Shown here piece after piece: positions 49,059 through 59,100 of a stretch of 64,000 nt of DNA. Position 1 is the stretch's first letter, and each line of letters begins with the position of its first letter. The notes under the pieces were generated by a model. That model did no database searches and was not told where the DNA came from. It saw nothing but the letters and a program-made list of their open reading frames with translations. A program made the position numbers and the translations under genes. This DNA is from Chondrosia reniformis (lineage: Eukaryota > Porifera > Demospongiae > Chondrillida > Chondrillidae): contig OX359197.1 in NCBI GenBank assembly GCA_947172415.1, positions 1,426,001-1,490,000 on the forward strand, in the 5' to 3' direction.

Positions 49059-52000
49059 TTAGTGAGAATGAGTGAGAGATTTACGATGAATGTACATACT
49101 GTAAATATAATTTGAGATCTTTTGATTTGGGTATGTTAGGATGAAGTGTTTTTTTTGGATACTTGGGTAAGAGTAGAAGTTAGGGGATAAAAGTGAGCAT
49201 TCAGCAAAAAGATTACATCTTATATGATTGAAAGCTGGACAGGTTGTAATAAAATGAGTGGAGTCCTCTATTGCACCACAGTTACACAGCTGGCAAATCC
49301 TGCTCTCCAGATCAACCTTAGGGTGTCTCAATCTGCCCTTCTCAATTTCGAGAGGGAGGCACCCACACCTCAGGGCTGCCAGGACTCTCCTTTTATCAAA
49401 ATTACCAGTCCTTATATAGTCATCAGTTGAGGGCGTTCTCTTAATGAGCCTGTAGTCAGCTAACCTGCCCCCAGATCTACTATTTTTGTCTATAGTGTCT
49501 AGTCTTAAGGTCCAATCTTGTAAGGCTAATTTATTTATAAGTTGCATTGTATAACTGAGGAAGTGTGATCTATCATACATGATGGTGTTCATGAAATTAC
49601 TGGGGTTAGAAATAGCAGGATAAGGAGCATCATTGGGGGTAATTAATTTAGAGATTACATCCATAACATTGCTATACCATGTATCTTTGAGGTTAAGTTT
49701 GGCTAAAAACAATAACACCTTCTTGGGCATGCATTTAATAGGGAGATCACAAAGGTGATGCCAGAATTTAATGGTGGTAAATTTAGTATGCCAGTGTAAT
49801 GGCTTCCAGTTTAGTTCACCCATGAGTCCGACAAGAGGAGCAGTCTTACCAAGGCCTATAAATGATCTCATGACATTGTTTTGTACCAATTCAAGGGCCT
49901 GATATTCTTTTGCACCCCAGACATGTGAGCTATAACTAATTATACTTAGGACTAGTGTTCGGTATAGATGACTAAAGACATTATAATGGAAGTTACCATA
50001 CGCTCTAGATTTAGCTGTTAAGAGGTTGGCAGCTTTGGAGGCTTTCTTGGAAATTAATGCAATGGAATTGCTCCAGGTTAAATGTTCATTTAGTGATAAA
50101 CCTAAGTAATTATAATCTTTGGTGTATTCTATGTGAGAGGAGCCTATATGAAATTTGAACTGTGATAGTTTGTGTTGAGTCGGGCGGAAATGAATCACCT
50201 TAGTCTTATTGGTGTTAATTTGGAGTTGCCATTTAGCACACCAAACATGAAGTATATCTAGTAGACGTTGTAAATCATTTACTGATTCGGCACAGGTTGC
50301 AATATCATCTGCATAGAGAAGGCAACTTAATTTATCATTATATATATTGAGGCCAAGCTGGCACTTTTTGAGGTCTATGGCTAAGTCATTAATGTAAATA
50401 TTGAAAAGTGTAGGGGAGAGGGGGCATCCTTGTTTTACACCCTGATCTACCTTAAAGTATTCTGTAAAGGTATCGTTAAGCTTTATTGTGTAGTGGACAT
50501 TAGAGTACATACTTTGAATAACCTTAAGTAATTTGCCTCTTACACCAATCCTCTGTAGTTTATCCCAGAGATGATTTCTAGGGATAGAGTCGAAGGCTTT
50601 CCTAAAGTCAATAAAGCAGACAAATGTGTCTAATTTCATTTTCATTCTAGCTTCAGTTACACTACTTAAAGAGAAAAGATGGTCGGCACAGCTTCTTTGT
50701 TTTCTAAATCCATACTGTTCCTCAACAAGTAAATCGTTAATTTCTAAGTACGAACTCAGTCTTTTGTTAAGTATGTGGCAAAAAACCTTTAGGATGATTG
50801 ATTGTATGGCAATGCCTCTGTAATTTTCAGGGGAGTAGGGGTCATTGTTATTTTTAGGGATAGGGCATATTAAGGTGTTATCCCAAGAGGAAGGAATTAG
50901 TCCAGAGTCAAAGCAATAGTTATAAAGCACGAGTAGGTATCTCTTGACCATTTCATTTTTAAGAATTGAGGTAGTAATTCCATCTAATCCGGGGGATTTG
51001 TTTTCTCCTAATAGGCTAATAGCTAAATCAATCTCCTCAGGGATAATAGTCACATCTAATTCCTCTGGGGGCATTAGAGGGTTAGGTAACTCATTACTGG
51101 GGTCATGATCAGTGTTAATGTGGTTTACATCATAGTCAGGTGTTATTTGGGAGACCAAAGGGTTACCTGCTGGGTTACTACAGTCAGTTGTTCCTGCATA
51201 AATACTTTTGAAGAAGGACAACCAAGAATCTTTAACAACCCTAGGATCATTACTTAGATTACCATTATGCAGTCTAACTTGTCTAGGTATGCCTCTTTTT
51301 TGTGCCCTTTCACTAGCTACTGAGATTCTGTCAAAGGTTTTCCAAAACTTCCTTTGGTTTTTGTACAGCATTCTTAATAGATTCTCTCGTTTCTTCCTAA
51401 TTAGAGATCGTTTAGAATTTCTGACTAACTTATCAAAATGTCTTTGGGCAACCTTGTACTTTATAAACAGGTTCTGATCTGATTTATTTTTTAACCATCT
51501 CCTCTGTGTACTTTTAAGGGTTTTCCTAGCTGCAGTAAGGGAGCTACTCCACCAGGGTTTTTTAGAGGATCTAATGTAACTGGAGGAAGATTTATGTAAA
51601 ACTGAAGTAGTGCGGGGGGCAGGGGGGATAATAGTACTGAGAAATGTACTGTAATTGGCTTCTAGGGAGGGGTATGTAACTATAGAAGGGTCCTGGAGGC
51701 TTTCTATTAGTGTCAAGATTTGATTTAGAGATTGAGAATCAGTGGGAGTATCTGCGATAGGAGAGGGGGGTGAAGGGATTGAAGGTTTACATATTAAAGG
51801 GGTGTGAGATTGTGAGTTGGGACAGAGTTGAATTGCAGAATTTTCATTGTTAACAACAAGATCCCATGTGAGAATAGAGTGGTCTGACAGTTTCTGTAGT
51901 GTATCTAGGTGAGACAGGAGGGCCAATAACTTTGTCATAGTGATAATAGAAAGGTTTTTATATCTATCAACAAACTCGGAGGGCAACAGACAGTAGTCTA

Positions 52001-52895
52001 CTACAGCAGAGCCTTTTGGGGAGATAGAAGTAAAGTCATTGTAGTTACCTTGATTATTGGAGTGGGTTCTTCCATTTAGTAAGCACATGTCACAACTATT
52101 GAGGAATTCCATGAGCTTTACACCATGTGAGTTCACTGTTCTATCGAGAATTTGTCTAGGGAATACATCTTCTAGGGGGTCCTTAAGAGTGCCACATCGG
52201 GCATTAAAGTCACCACAGATAAAGAAGTTACCAAAATCTTGAAATTTGTAGGTCTGGGATATAAGAGTATCAAAAAATTCTACTGATGTGTCACCTCTAC
52301 TAGAGCCTACTGGCGGGAGGTAGCCAACACACAGGACAAAGTCAACAAACATTTGTGTGATACTAGTGAAGCTGAGCCAGAGAATATCATCTACTGAATT
52401 ATCTAGAACATTAACATTAAATGACCTCAATAGTGATTGATTAATAAAGACCCCAACACCACCAGAGCCTCTGGTAGCTTTCTTTGATAACAGTTTCCTA
52501 TTAGAGCCAAACCAAATATAATTATCATGGTTAGAAGGAGGACAATCATTGTTCCTTAAGAAAGTTTCACAAACACAAAGAATATCTAAATCTAGGTGAA
52601 ACATAATATTAGCTATTAAATTGTTACCTAATTTATTGCCTAAACCACTTATGTTCCAAACACTACATTTTATCTGAGTAGTGACTGGGGGGGAGGTAGA
52701 GGATACAGGTATGGAATCTTTCCCGCACACTGGCCTGACCAGTGATGGAGATACGGACAGGGAGGTGACAGTAGCTGATTCTGAGGGGTTGGCAACCTCT
52801 GAGGGTGAGGAACCCCCCTTATTGGACAGCAAGGTGGTGGTAGAAAAGGTGGTCGAGGAGGGTACACAATCTGCTGCCGCGGATCCTGGGGGCAA
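49059..52895 (-). CDS. Retrotransposon ORF2: APE endonuclease and reverse transcriptase
   Basis: 1,278 residues. A Ser/Thr-rich lead is followed by an AP-type endonuclease (CSVWNISGLGNK, CVCETFL, CGDFNARCG, LSDHSILTWD). The reverse transcriptase follows (NKSPGLDGI, YGFRKQRSC, FIDFRKAFDSI, GVKQGCPLSPTLFN, LLYADDIATC). The C-terminus has a zinc-knuckle pattern (CQLCNCGAIEDSTHF...C). The frame is open throughout. It overlaps the end of ORF1 by about 226 bases in another frame, and the endonuclease begins right where ORF1 stops. Confidence 0.93.
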   Translation of the reverse strand: MPPGSAAADCVPSSTTFSTTTLLSNKGGSSPSEVANPSESATVTSLSVSPSLVRPVCGKDSIPVSSTSPPVTTQIKCSVWNISGLGNKLGNNLIANIMFHLDLDILCVCETFLRNNDCPPSNHDNYIWFGSNRKLLSKKATRGSGGVGVFINQSLLRSFNVNVLDNSVDDILWLSFTSITQMFVDFVLCVGYLPPVGSSRGDTSVEFFDTLISQTYKFQDFGNFFICGDFNARCGTLKDPLEDVFPRQILDRTVNSHGVKLMEFLNSCDMCLLNGRTHSNNQGNYNDFTSISPKGSAVVDYCLLPSEFVDRYKNLSIITMTKLLALLSHLDTLQKLSDHSILTWDLVVNNENSAIQLCPNSQSHTPLICKPSIPSPPSPIADTPTDSQSLNQILTLIESLQDPSIVTYPSLEANYSTFLSTIIPPAPRTTSVLHKSSSSYIRSSKKPWWSSSLTAARKTLKSTQRRWLKNKSDQNLFIKYKVAQRHFDKLVRNSKRSLIRKKRENLLRMLYKNQRKFWKTFDRISVASERAQKRGIPRQVRLHNGNLSNDPRVVKDSWLSFFKSIYAGTTDCSNPAGNPLVSQITPDYDVNHINTDHDPSNELPNPLMPPEELDVTIIPEEIDLAISLLGENKSPGLDGITTSILKNEMVKRYLLVLYNYCFDSGLIPSSWDNTLICPIPKNNNDPYSPENYRGIAIQSIILKVFCHILNKRLSSYLEINDLLVEEQYGFRKQRSCADHLFSLSSVTEARMKMKLDTFVCFIDFRKAFDSIPRNHLWDKLQRIGVRGKLLKVIQSMYSNVHYTIKLNDTFTEYFKVDQGVKQGCPLSPTLFNIYINDLAIDLKKCQLGLNIYNDKLSCLLYADDIATCAESVNDLQRLLDILHVWCAKWQLQINTNKTKVIHFRPTQHKLSQFKFHIGSSHIEYTKDYNYLGLSLNEHLTWSNSIALISKKASKAANLLTAKSRAYGNFHYNVFSHLYRTLVLSIISYSSHVWGAKEYQALELVQNNVMRSFIGLGKTAPLVGLMGELNWKPLHWHTKFTTIKFWHHLCDLPIKCMPKKVLLFLAKLNLKDTWYSNVMDVISKLITPNDAPYPAISNPSNFMNTIMYDRSHFLSYTMQLINKLALQDWTLRLDTIDKNSRSGGRLADYRLIKRTPSTDDYIRTGNFDKRRVLAALRCGCLPLEIEKGRLRHPKVDLESRICQLCNCGAIEDSTHFITTCPAFNHIRCNLFAECSLLSPNFYSYPSIQKKHFILTYPNQKISNYIYSMYIHRKSLTHSH

Positions 52896-53773
52896 TGAGG
52901 AGGTACAAAAACCGGGTGAGGCTGTGGGGGGATGTATGATTGATGTTGGGGGGGGAAGTTTGGCCCAGATTTCTGAGAAGGATTTGGGGGCAACCTTTTG
53001 GCTGAGCCAGTGATTTGCAGAACAGGGGGTTGGTCTTTGATGAACCAGGCGATATCCTTACAATTGTTAATAGAAGAGCTGATCTTGTCCAGATATTTGG
53101 AGTTCGTAGTTAACGCAAGAAATTTCCATTTTCCTTTGAAATCAGAGTCTTCTAAGACTTGGGAGACTTTGATATCTTTTATTCCGGAGATTTTCTTAAT
53201 CTTCTTATAAATATCGTCAATTTTCAGACTTTTTTCCACCTTACGAAGGTACTTTGTAACATGATCGTGATTCTCTAAGTCAGGGGCGTTACTCGCTTTA
53301 CTAGAGCTAGGCGAATCAGAGGGAGACTCAGGGCGATGCTGACTAGTGGGAGGGGGTTTGGGTCCAACACTAGCACTGATAGAAGAGTTATCGATGTTGA
53401 CAACGTTAGCAGCTTGAGGGGAGGATAAAGGGTCTTGCTGGGAAGCACTTAGGGGTGTAACGGGCGAATCGCGAGCGGCAGACTTTAGCTCCAGCGATGC
53501 CACCCTTTCAAGCAGATTATTGTTGTGTCGTTTGAGGATTTCAATCTCCTTGAGGAGGGAGGACAGGGTGTTTTCTAGTCTCGTACATTCGGGACAGTAC
53601 CATTTTACCTTAGACTCCAAGATTCTTTTACGAACGTCACTAGAGAGGTCCAGACAATCAAAATGGTACCACGCTTTGCAAAAGCCGTCGCAGGCTACTC
53701 CCTTCTCTGTTACATTCTCAAAACAGGATCCACAGGGGGCAAGGAGTGTAGAGTTCTTTTTCTTTGGAGGCAT
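52670..53773 (-). CDS. Retrotransposon ORF1 with PHD finger
   Basis: 367 residues. An N-terminal C4HC3 PHD-type zinc finger (CGSC...CDGFC...WYHFDC...WYCPEC, about 14-61) is followed by a short coiled coil (LSSLLKEIEILKRHNNNLLERV). Next is a charged linker, a folded segment (about 165-245), and a long Pro/Gln-rich tail. ORF1 proteins bind the element RNA; PHD-bearing forms are known in CR1-like clades. The stop overlaps ORF2. Confidence 0.88.
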   Translation of the reverse strand: MPPKKKNSTLLAPCGSCFENVTEKGVACDGFCKAWYHFDCLDLSSDVRKRILESKVKWYCPECTRLENTLSSLLKEIEILKRHNNNLLERVASLELKSAARDSPVTPLSASQQDPLSSPQAANVVNIDNSSISASVGPKPPPTSQHRPESPSDSPSSSKASNAPDLENHDHVTKYLRKVEKSLKIDDIYKKIKKISGIKDIKVSQVLEDSDFKGKWKFLALTTNSKYLDKISSSINNCKDIAWFIKDQPPVLQITGSAKRLPPNPSQKSGPNFPPQHQSYIPPQPHPVFVPPHCPQDPRQQIVYPPRPPFLPPPCCPIRGVPHPQRLPTPQNQLLSPPCPYLHHWSGQCAGKIPYLYPLPPPQSLLR

Positions 53774-54180
53774 GAGTTATTACGTTCGTAAGTTACTTTG
53801 TTCTTTAGCAGCAAGCACGAGAGGTCCCAAATCATACGCTTCGCCTTTTCAAGTTTTCGCGCCAAATATATAGTGATCGAGCTGCAGCCAATTGTTTGTA
53901 GTTGTCCTATAGGGGCTAGAGCATTTTATTTGTAATTTACACTTCTGTACATGTATTTTTATTGATGTTATACAATTTAGATAAGTATGACATATTGTAT
54001 ATCTTACAAATGTTGCTAGATTTTATACATTTGATGAATGAACCTGTTTGAGTTTTGAAAAATATTAAAGAAATTAAATGTTAGGTTGAGCATACATTTA
54101 TAATAATTATATTGTCTAATTTCTATTAATTGTATTTACTAGGTGTATATGTCTTTTTGCATGGTGCTTCTTTTATACAT

Positions 54181-55314
54181 CTAATTTAATAACTCTGTAT
54201 TCATAGCCATCATCTTTTGATGTTCCTTTTTTAACTGACTGTAGTCTGTTTGGAGTTTTGTATATTCCTTCATTAGAAGAGATAGGTGCTCAGTAGTGCC
54301 CTCTGTTAGATGCCTTTGGATTTCACGTCTCCTATTCTTAACTGTACAACCAACTGAAGAGAATTCACATGCCACCACAGTCTCTGGACATTGTGAATCA
54401 ATGTGGTCACGCAGAGTGGCTCTAGTGAGTGACAGTTGGTTATCACACTTTTGAGGGCAACGCATTGGCCACTGGGGACATTTTTTGTAATGTGAGGAAA
54501 TTAACTCTGAGTACCTAAAATATGCAGTGGTCATGGATTTTCGCCTTACACCTTTCTGGGTTTGGGAGCATCCAGCAGGACAAGGGATAGATCGCTCCTG
54601 ACAATCATTTTCTAAGTGAGCTTGCAAATCTTCCCTTAATAGCTTCACTTGTTTACATTGGGAACAGGTCACACCTTCAAATTTGCAATCTCTCTCCTTA
54701 TGTCCCTCAACATCTTTCAGGAATCCTTTCCAGGAGCATTCGGTATTAGGGCAGTGGGTCAGAAGAGATGGAATACGTTGATTAGTTCTTGGGTCTTCGG
54801 TTGCCCCATATTTAGGTTTCCTGCAATTGGGGCAATTAGAATTCCACTTTTTGATACATGCTCCACACATGGTTTTGGCACAGCACTTTGTTATCTGTGG
54901 CTCGTAAGCCAACTCACAGCAGATTATGCAATCCAACCAATCTTCTGGATTTTCAGCAAAGTTATATTGTTTTCCTTTAAAGGAAGCTACTATATTGCCT
55001 TTGTGGGGGTAATGTGTTGACTTAGTTTTCTCTGTCATGGTGTGCATTTCAATAAACTCCTTTGGAAAGTAGCTTTGTATGGAGGAAGATCTATAAGGTA
55101 AATTGGCTTTTGAACCCTTCAACCATTTTCTTCCTGAAGACCACTCACTTCTACTCACTTCAATAATGTCCCCAGGTTTCAAGGAGAGTTCATCATTATT
55201 ATTTGCATCATAGGGATAAAGGACTTTAACAGTGACACTTTGCTTTGTATGCAGCTGCAGCTGGCCATGCCGTGTCTTCAGAATGCTTCTTCCAGGTTGA
55301 TCATAATAGTCCAT
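54181..55314 (-). CDS. SH3-RING-TRAF zinc-finger protein B, intronless
   Basis: 377 residues, paralogue of the protein at 45034-46173 with the same order: SH3, RING with C-A-K-T-M-C, TRAF zinc fingers, coiled coil, no MATH domain. The first 28 or so residues (MDYYDQPGRSILKTRHG) are unrelated to those of copy A, although DNA on both sides aligns. The SH3-RING linker also varies (ANLPYRSSSIQS against VALANQNLG). Both frames are open, which suggests both are kept by selection. Confidence 0.9.
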   Translation of the reverse strand: MDYYDQPGRSILKTRHGQLQLHTKQSVTVKVLYPYDANNNDELSLKPGDIIEVSRSEWSSGRKWLKGSKANLPYRSSSIQSYFPKEFIEMHTMTEKTKSTHYPHKGNIVASFKGKQYNFAENPEDWLDCIICCELAYEPQITKCCAKTMCGACIKKWNSNCPNCRKPKYGATEDPRTNQRIPSLLTHCPNTECSWKGFLKDVEGHKERDCKFEGVTCSQCKQVKLLREDLQAHLENDCQERSIPCPAGCSQTQKGVRRKSMTTAYFRYSELISSHYKKCPQWPMRCPQKCDNQLSLTRATLRDHIDSQCPETVVACEFSSVGCTVKNRRREIQRHLTEGTTEHLSLLMKEYTKLQTDYSQLKKEHQKMMAMNTELLN

Positions 55315-56105
55315 ATACTAGAAACACAAAAAACAATGAAGAAGGCATATTCATTAGAATTCACTTAGAAAGTACAATTATTTACGTATATATATATAAA
55401 AGTGCATGAATGCTTACTTTTCTTTTAGTCACTTAAGCAAGAATTAGAACTAATAAAACGTACGTGCTTTCTAAGAATTGTATATGCAGCCACACTTCCT
55501 TCTAAATATAGAATGTCACATGTGAGCTTATAATAACAATTGCATAATATTATTATAAAAATAATATAAGGAAAATCTATAAATTACAGTATATAAGCAG
55601 ACTTACTATATTCAGGCTTAAGAATGACAATAATATTAGTTTATGATGACCTATTAATTTTTTGAGTGTGTACATATGTCACATTTATTTTTATGAGTAA
55701 AATTAAGACATTGTGATAAATTATAATACAAGATATTACACACTACTGTAATACTGTATATTGATTGTGTAATATTTATCTTGCAGATATTGATTAACTA
55801 CTATATGAAATTAAACTATTACTGAAACTAGTAATAAAGCACACCATGCACTAGTGCAGTCATAAATTGTACTAAAAGCATATTTTCAAAATGGCATAAC
55901 ATACAGTTACTGTACTGAATTATAGATCACATACAAGTATGTACACGCAGCAATTGTCAAGATCTTGGATTATTTTACTATTTATATTTATTTGCAATAC
56001 TCTTTAATTTATTATAATTCATTACATAAGTGCATTGATCTGGTCAGTGATGCTAGAGTTACAGTTGAATAGCACAATTACCCCTAATAAAAGAGTTTGT
56101 AAACA
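55315..56105. other. Upstream region of TRAF-like gene B
   Basis: Includes sequence shared with unit A (55410-55515 and 55690-55830). No coding exon seen. Presumed promoter for the minus-strand TRAF-like gene and 3' region of the TMED gene. Confidence 0.4.
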
Positions 56106-59100
56106 TCAGATTGTTGACCGCTTTTCAGTGAAAAATCTTCTCAGAATAAACACCTGACAGACTCCAACTACAAATATGATTATTGCTTCCCCAAGAGACC
56201 ACAGGAATATTCTCTTATTTAGCTTCTCAGCTTGATTTCTCCCCTTGGCCTCTCTCAGCCGATGATGAGTTTGGTAGTCTTCCACCATCTTTAAAGACTC
56301 ATGTATAATTCTTAGTGACCTTTCCATTTGAGTGTATGCATGATTCCCTTCTCCCTCCTTCTTGTAGATCTTGTCATAAGGAGGTTCATCTTCATCTAGG
56401 TGTAGAGAGAGAAGTGTACACATACACATACCATATCCGTATCTTAAGCTATATACATAATATATTATTATAGGCTTCCATAAATAATAAGTTCAGGAAA
56501 AAGATTATCCTATTTGTATGTGACTATATAGCCATATATGGAAGTCAACCATATCTACATACATACGTATATATCTATAAGGCTCTGCAGATTATGTGGT
56601 TTAGTGGATAAAGCGGTGGTGGATCAGCCGGAGTACACTATACTTATAGGAAATTCAGTCACTGAAGAAGACCCCCAGGGTTGAAACGTCTGACTAAAGT
56701 TTAATAACAAAACTGCGTCTCTAGATGCTCAAAAAGTCAAAGGATGAACTATCCAAAAGATACTTACAGGAAAATGATGCTTTAAGTTATTCATACATTG
56801 GCCTAATCTATAAGTTTATACTAACCTAAATCTGATATTAGATCAAAATACACAGTCTTGTGGGTATAGCTGGAGAACTCATTACTGAAGCAAAAATAAT
56901 ATTCCCCAACGTCTTCAATCTTGAAAGAAATGGAATCATACTGCTTCCGTTGGGCATCATATAGAATCTTCCCAGACGGAGCAAACAACCTCAAATCAAC
57001 ATCAAAGTTACCTCCCCTTATTACCTAATAAGGATAAGAAGATCAATTAAGGTATAATAAGTAATAAAGGATAGACTTGTACTATTCACATATACATAGT
57101 ATTCCTCCCAGCTACACAATAGCAAGTACAAGTATTTAATCTTCAGTATTCAACCAAGCGAAGAAAAACTCTGCCTCAGTGATTATTCACACACTTCACA
57201 CCTACAGTACGTACCTGATCTAATCTAAATTACATTCACCAGATGATTGCCTATATAAACACTTTAGTGTTTGATGGAGTATAATAAGAATCAAAGGAAC
57301 AAATTTTGCTAGCATAGCTACACTAGGATACTTCTACTCTGGGTAGACCTACTTAACATGTCAACATTCACACAAGATATCATTTACTTATTTCTTTATA
57401 ATTTATGTATTCCGGTTCGGACAGGTGTGTGAAAGCAAGGATATAAACATACGTACATACGTATGTAGTAGTTATACCACACTTGAGTGTGTTATAATTA
57501 ATATATATCACGTATGACTTGAATCAATTGTAAAGGTGATGATAAATAAACACCAGTAGGCCTACTGGTGATATAACATTTATCACTAGTTCAAATGTGA
57601 AATATAAGGTTTGTAACGCCCCAGATATCACCCGGTTGCCCTGGTAACGTGATATATGTATATAGACAAGTAACCTAACTATCATATACGTACATACAGT
57701 GGTACCTCTTTTGAGAGACCTGCATGTCTTAGGGACCAGTCTAAAAATTGAGAAGAGATGGTCTCTCGAAGGAGATGTCAGGTACATACATATGTACTGA
57801 ACATCAACATATGAATACTACATGTACAGTTAATAGGGACACACGTTCTTACCTAAAAACAACTTTATAAATTATAATTAAATAAAGAAAATAACAACAA
57901 AAGAAGTAAACGTATTACAAACACACACAATACGTGACTAAACCACATACTATATTTGCACTTGCTGTGTATGTTAATATTTAATATTAAGAGAACACAA
58001 AAAGCATACATAATTAGGTGAATATATCAGCATATACCAGGATTTCTTTGTTGGGGGGGGGGGGGGGTGAAATGCCTATTTGCTCCCCTGCCTTCTTATT
58101 TGAAGAAAATTGATTGCCAAAATATACTAGCACACAAACACATATGGAACCAGGTCGCTTACATTGCATTGCATTCCCCCCTCCCTACTTGTGATATTTC
58201 TAAAAGGAACCCTTTACATGTACATTGGTAAGACATATCTAGTTGTGTGTTTAATTTATTGCTAATAGCTCAATTAGACGAATTAACAAAATAGTGAACA
58301 CATGGAATATGCAAACAATATTAAATAAAAAATACAAATTTGAACGTCACCAACATTATATAACTGATACTATATATGATTTCTTACTAGTCTCTACTGC
58401 TAAGATGAGGTGGAAACATTTCCATATGAGAATAAAGATGAAAATAGCACTATATGCCAAGAAACTAAACAATTTAATGTTTAGACATTTTCAAGTTCAA
58501 GGTGTCACTTTACCAACACCTTTTTCACATAGATATCATCTTATGCCATAGATACGTATGTACATATGCAGAAATAAAAAAACTTTGGGAAAGATTTTTT
58601 TAACAAATTCACATATGTATGTGAATTAGCTGATATTTCAGGTTGCCATGGCAACAAATTTTTGATAACTTACAAACATAAACAAAGACATAGTAATGGT
58701 GCAGCCATATAAGTGAACAAAACATCACTTAACCAAACTATTATTGATTCAGGATACCATTTTCAGACTTAACACTTGCAAATATGGCCTACGTGCATAG
58801 GGCAGTTGTAAGGCTTAACGTATGGGATTTACTCTTACATACAGTGCTCCAGTAAAAGATACTAGTTCTAGCTGGCCAAGATTTCATACTGTCAATGTGC
58901 CACTTAGAGACAGGCAAATGTACAATTTTTGTATATACATATGCATGTTAATAATTATGTTCATACATATCTATATTTTTAAAGGTAGAAGAGGGAGGGA
59001 CATTGAGGAGAGGGAGGGAAGGTGAGGAGAGGGAGGGAAGGGAGGAGAGGGAGGGGAAGTGGAGGAGAGGGAGGTAAGGAGGAGAGGGAGGGAAGGGAGC

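Larger units (their letters stand above)
48884..53865 (-). mobile_element. Full-length non-LTR (CR1/Jockey-like) retrotransposon
   Basis: About 5 kb with two long intact frames on the minus strand and an ATT microsatellite tail at its 3' end (48884-48907). Boundaries are set by comparison with the uninterrupted paralogous site near 44690-44712. ORF1 has a PHD-type finger; ORF2 has endonuclease and reverse transcriptase. Intact frames suggest recent activity. Exact target-site duplications cannot be fixed by eye. Confidence 0.85.
48572..55830. repeat. Segmental duplication, unit B
   Basis: Counterpart of 44297-48412. It carries TRAF-like gene B and is enlarged by the retrotransposon insertion at about 48884-53865. 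The far end (55690-55830) matches 48248-48412 and stops at the acetyltransferase splice donor. Confidence 0.8.

Noticed and set aside
58294-58551. 85-residue plus-strand frame in the TMED intron
   Set aside because: No family resemblance, no splice context, AT-rich composition typical of chance frames.
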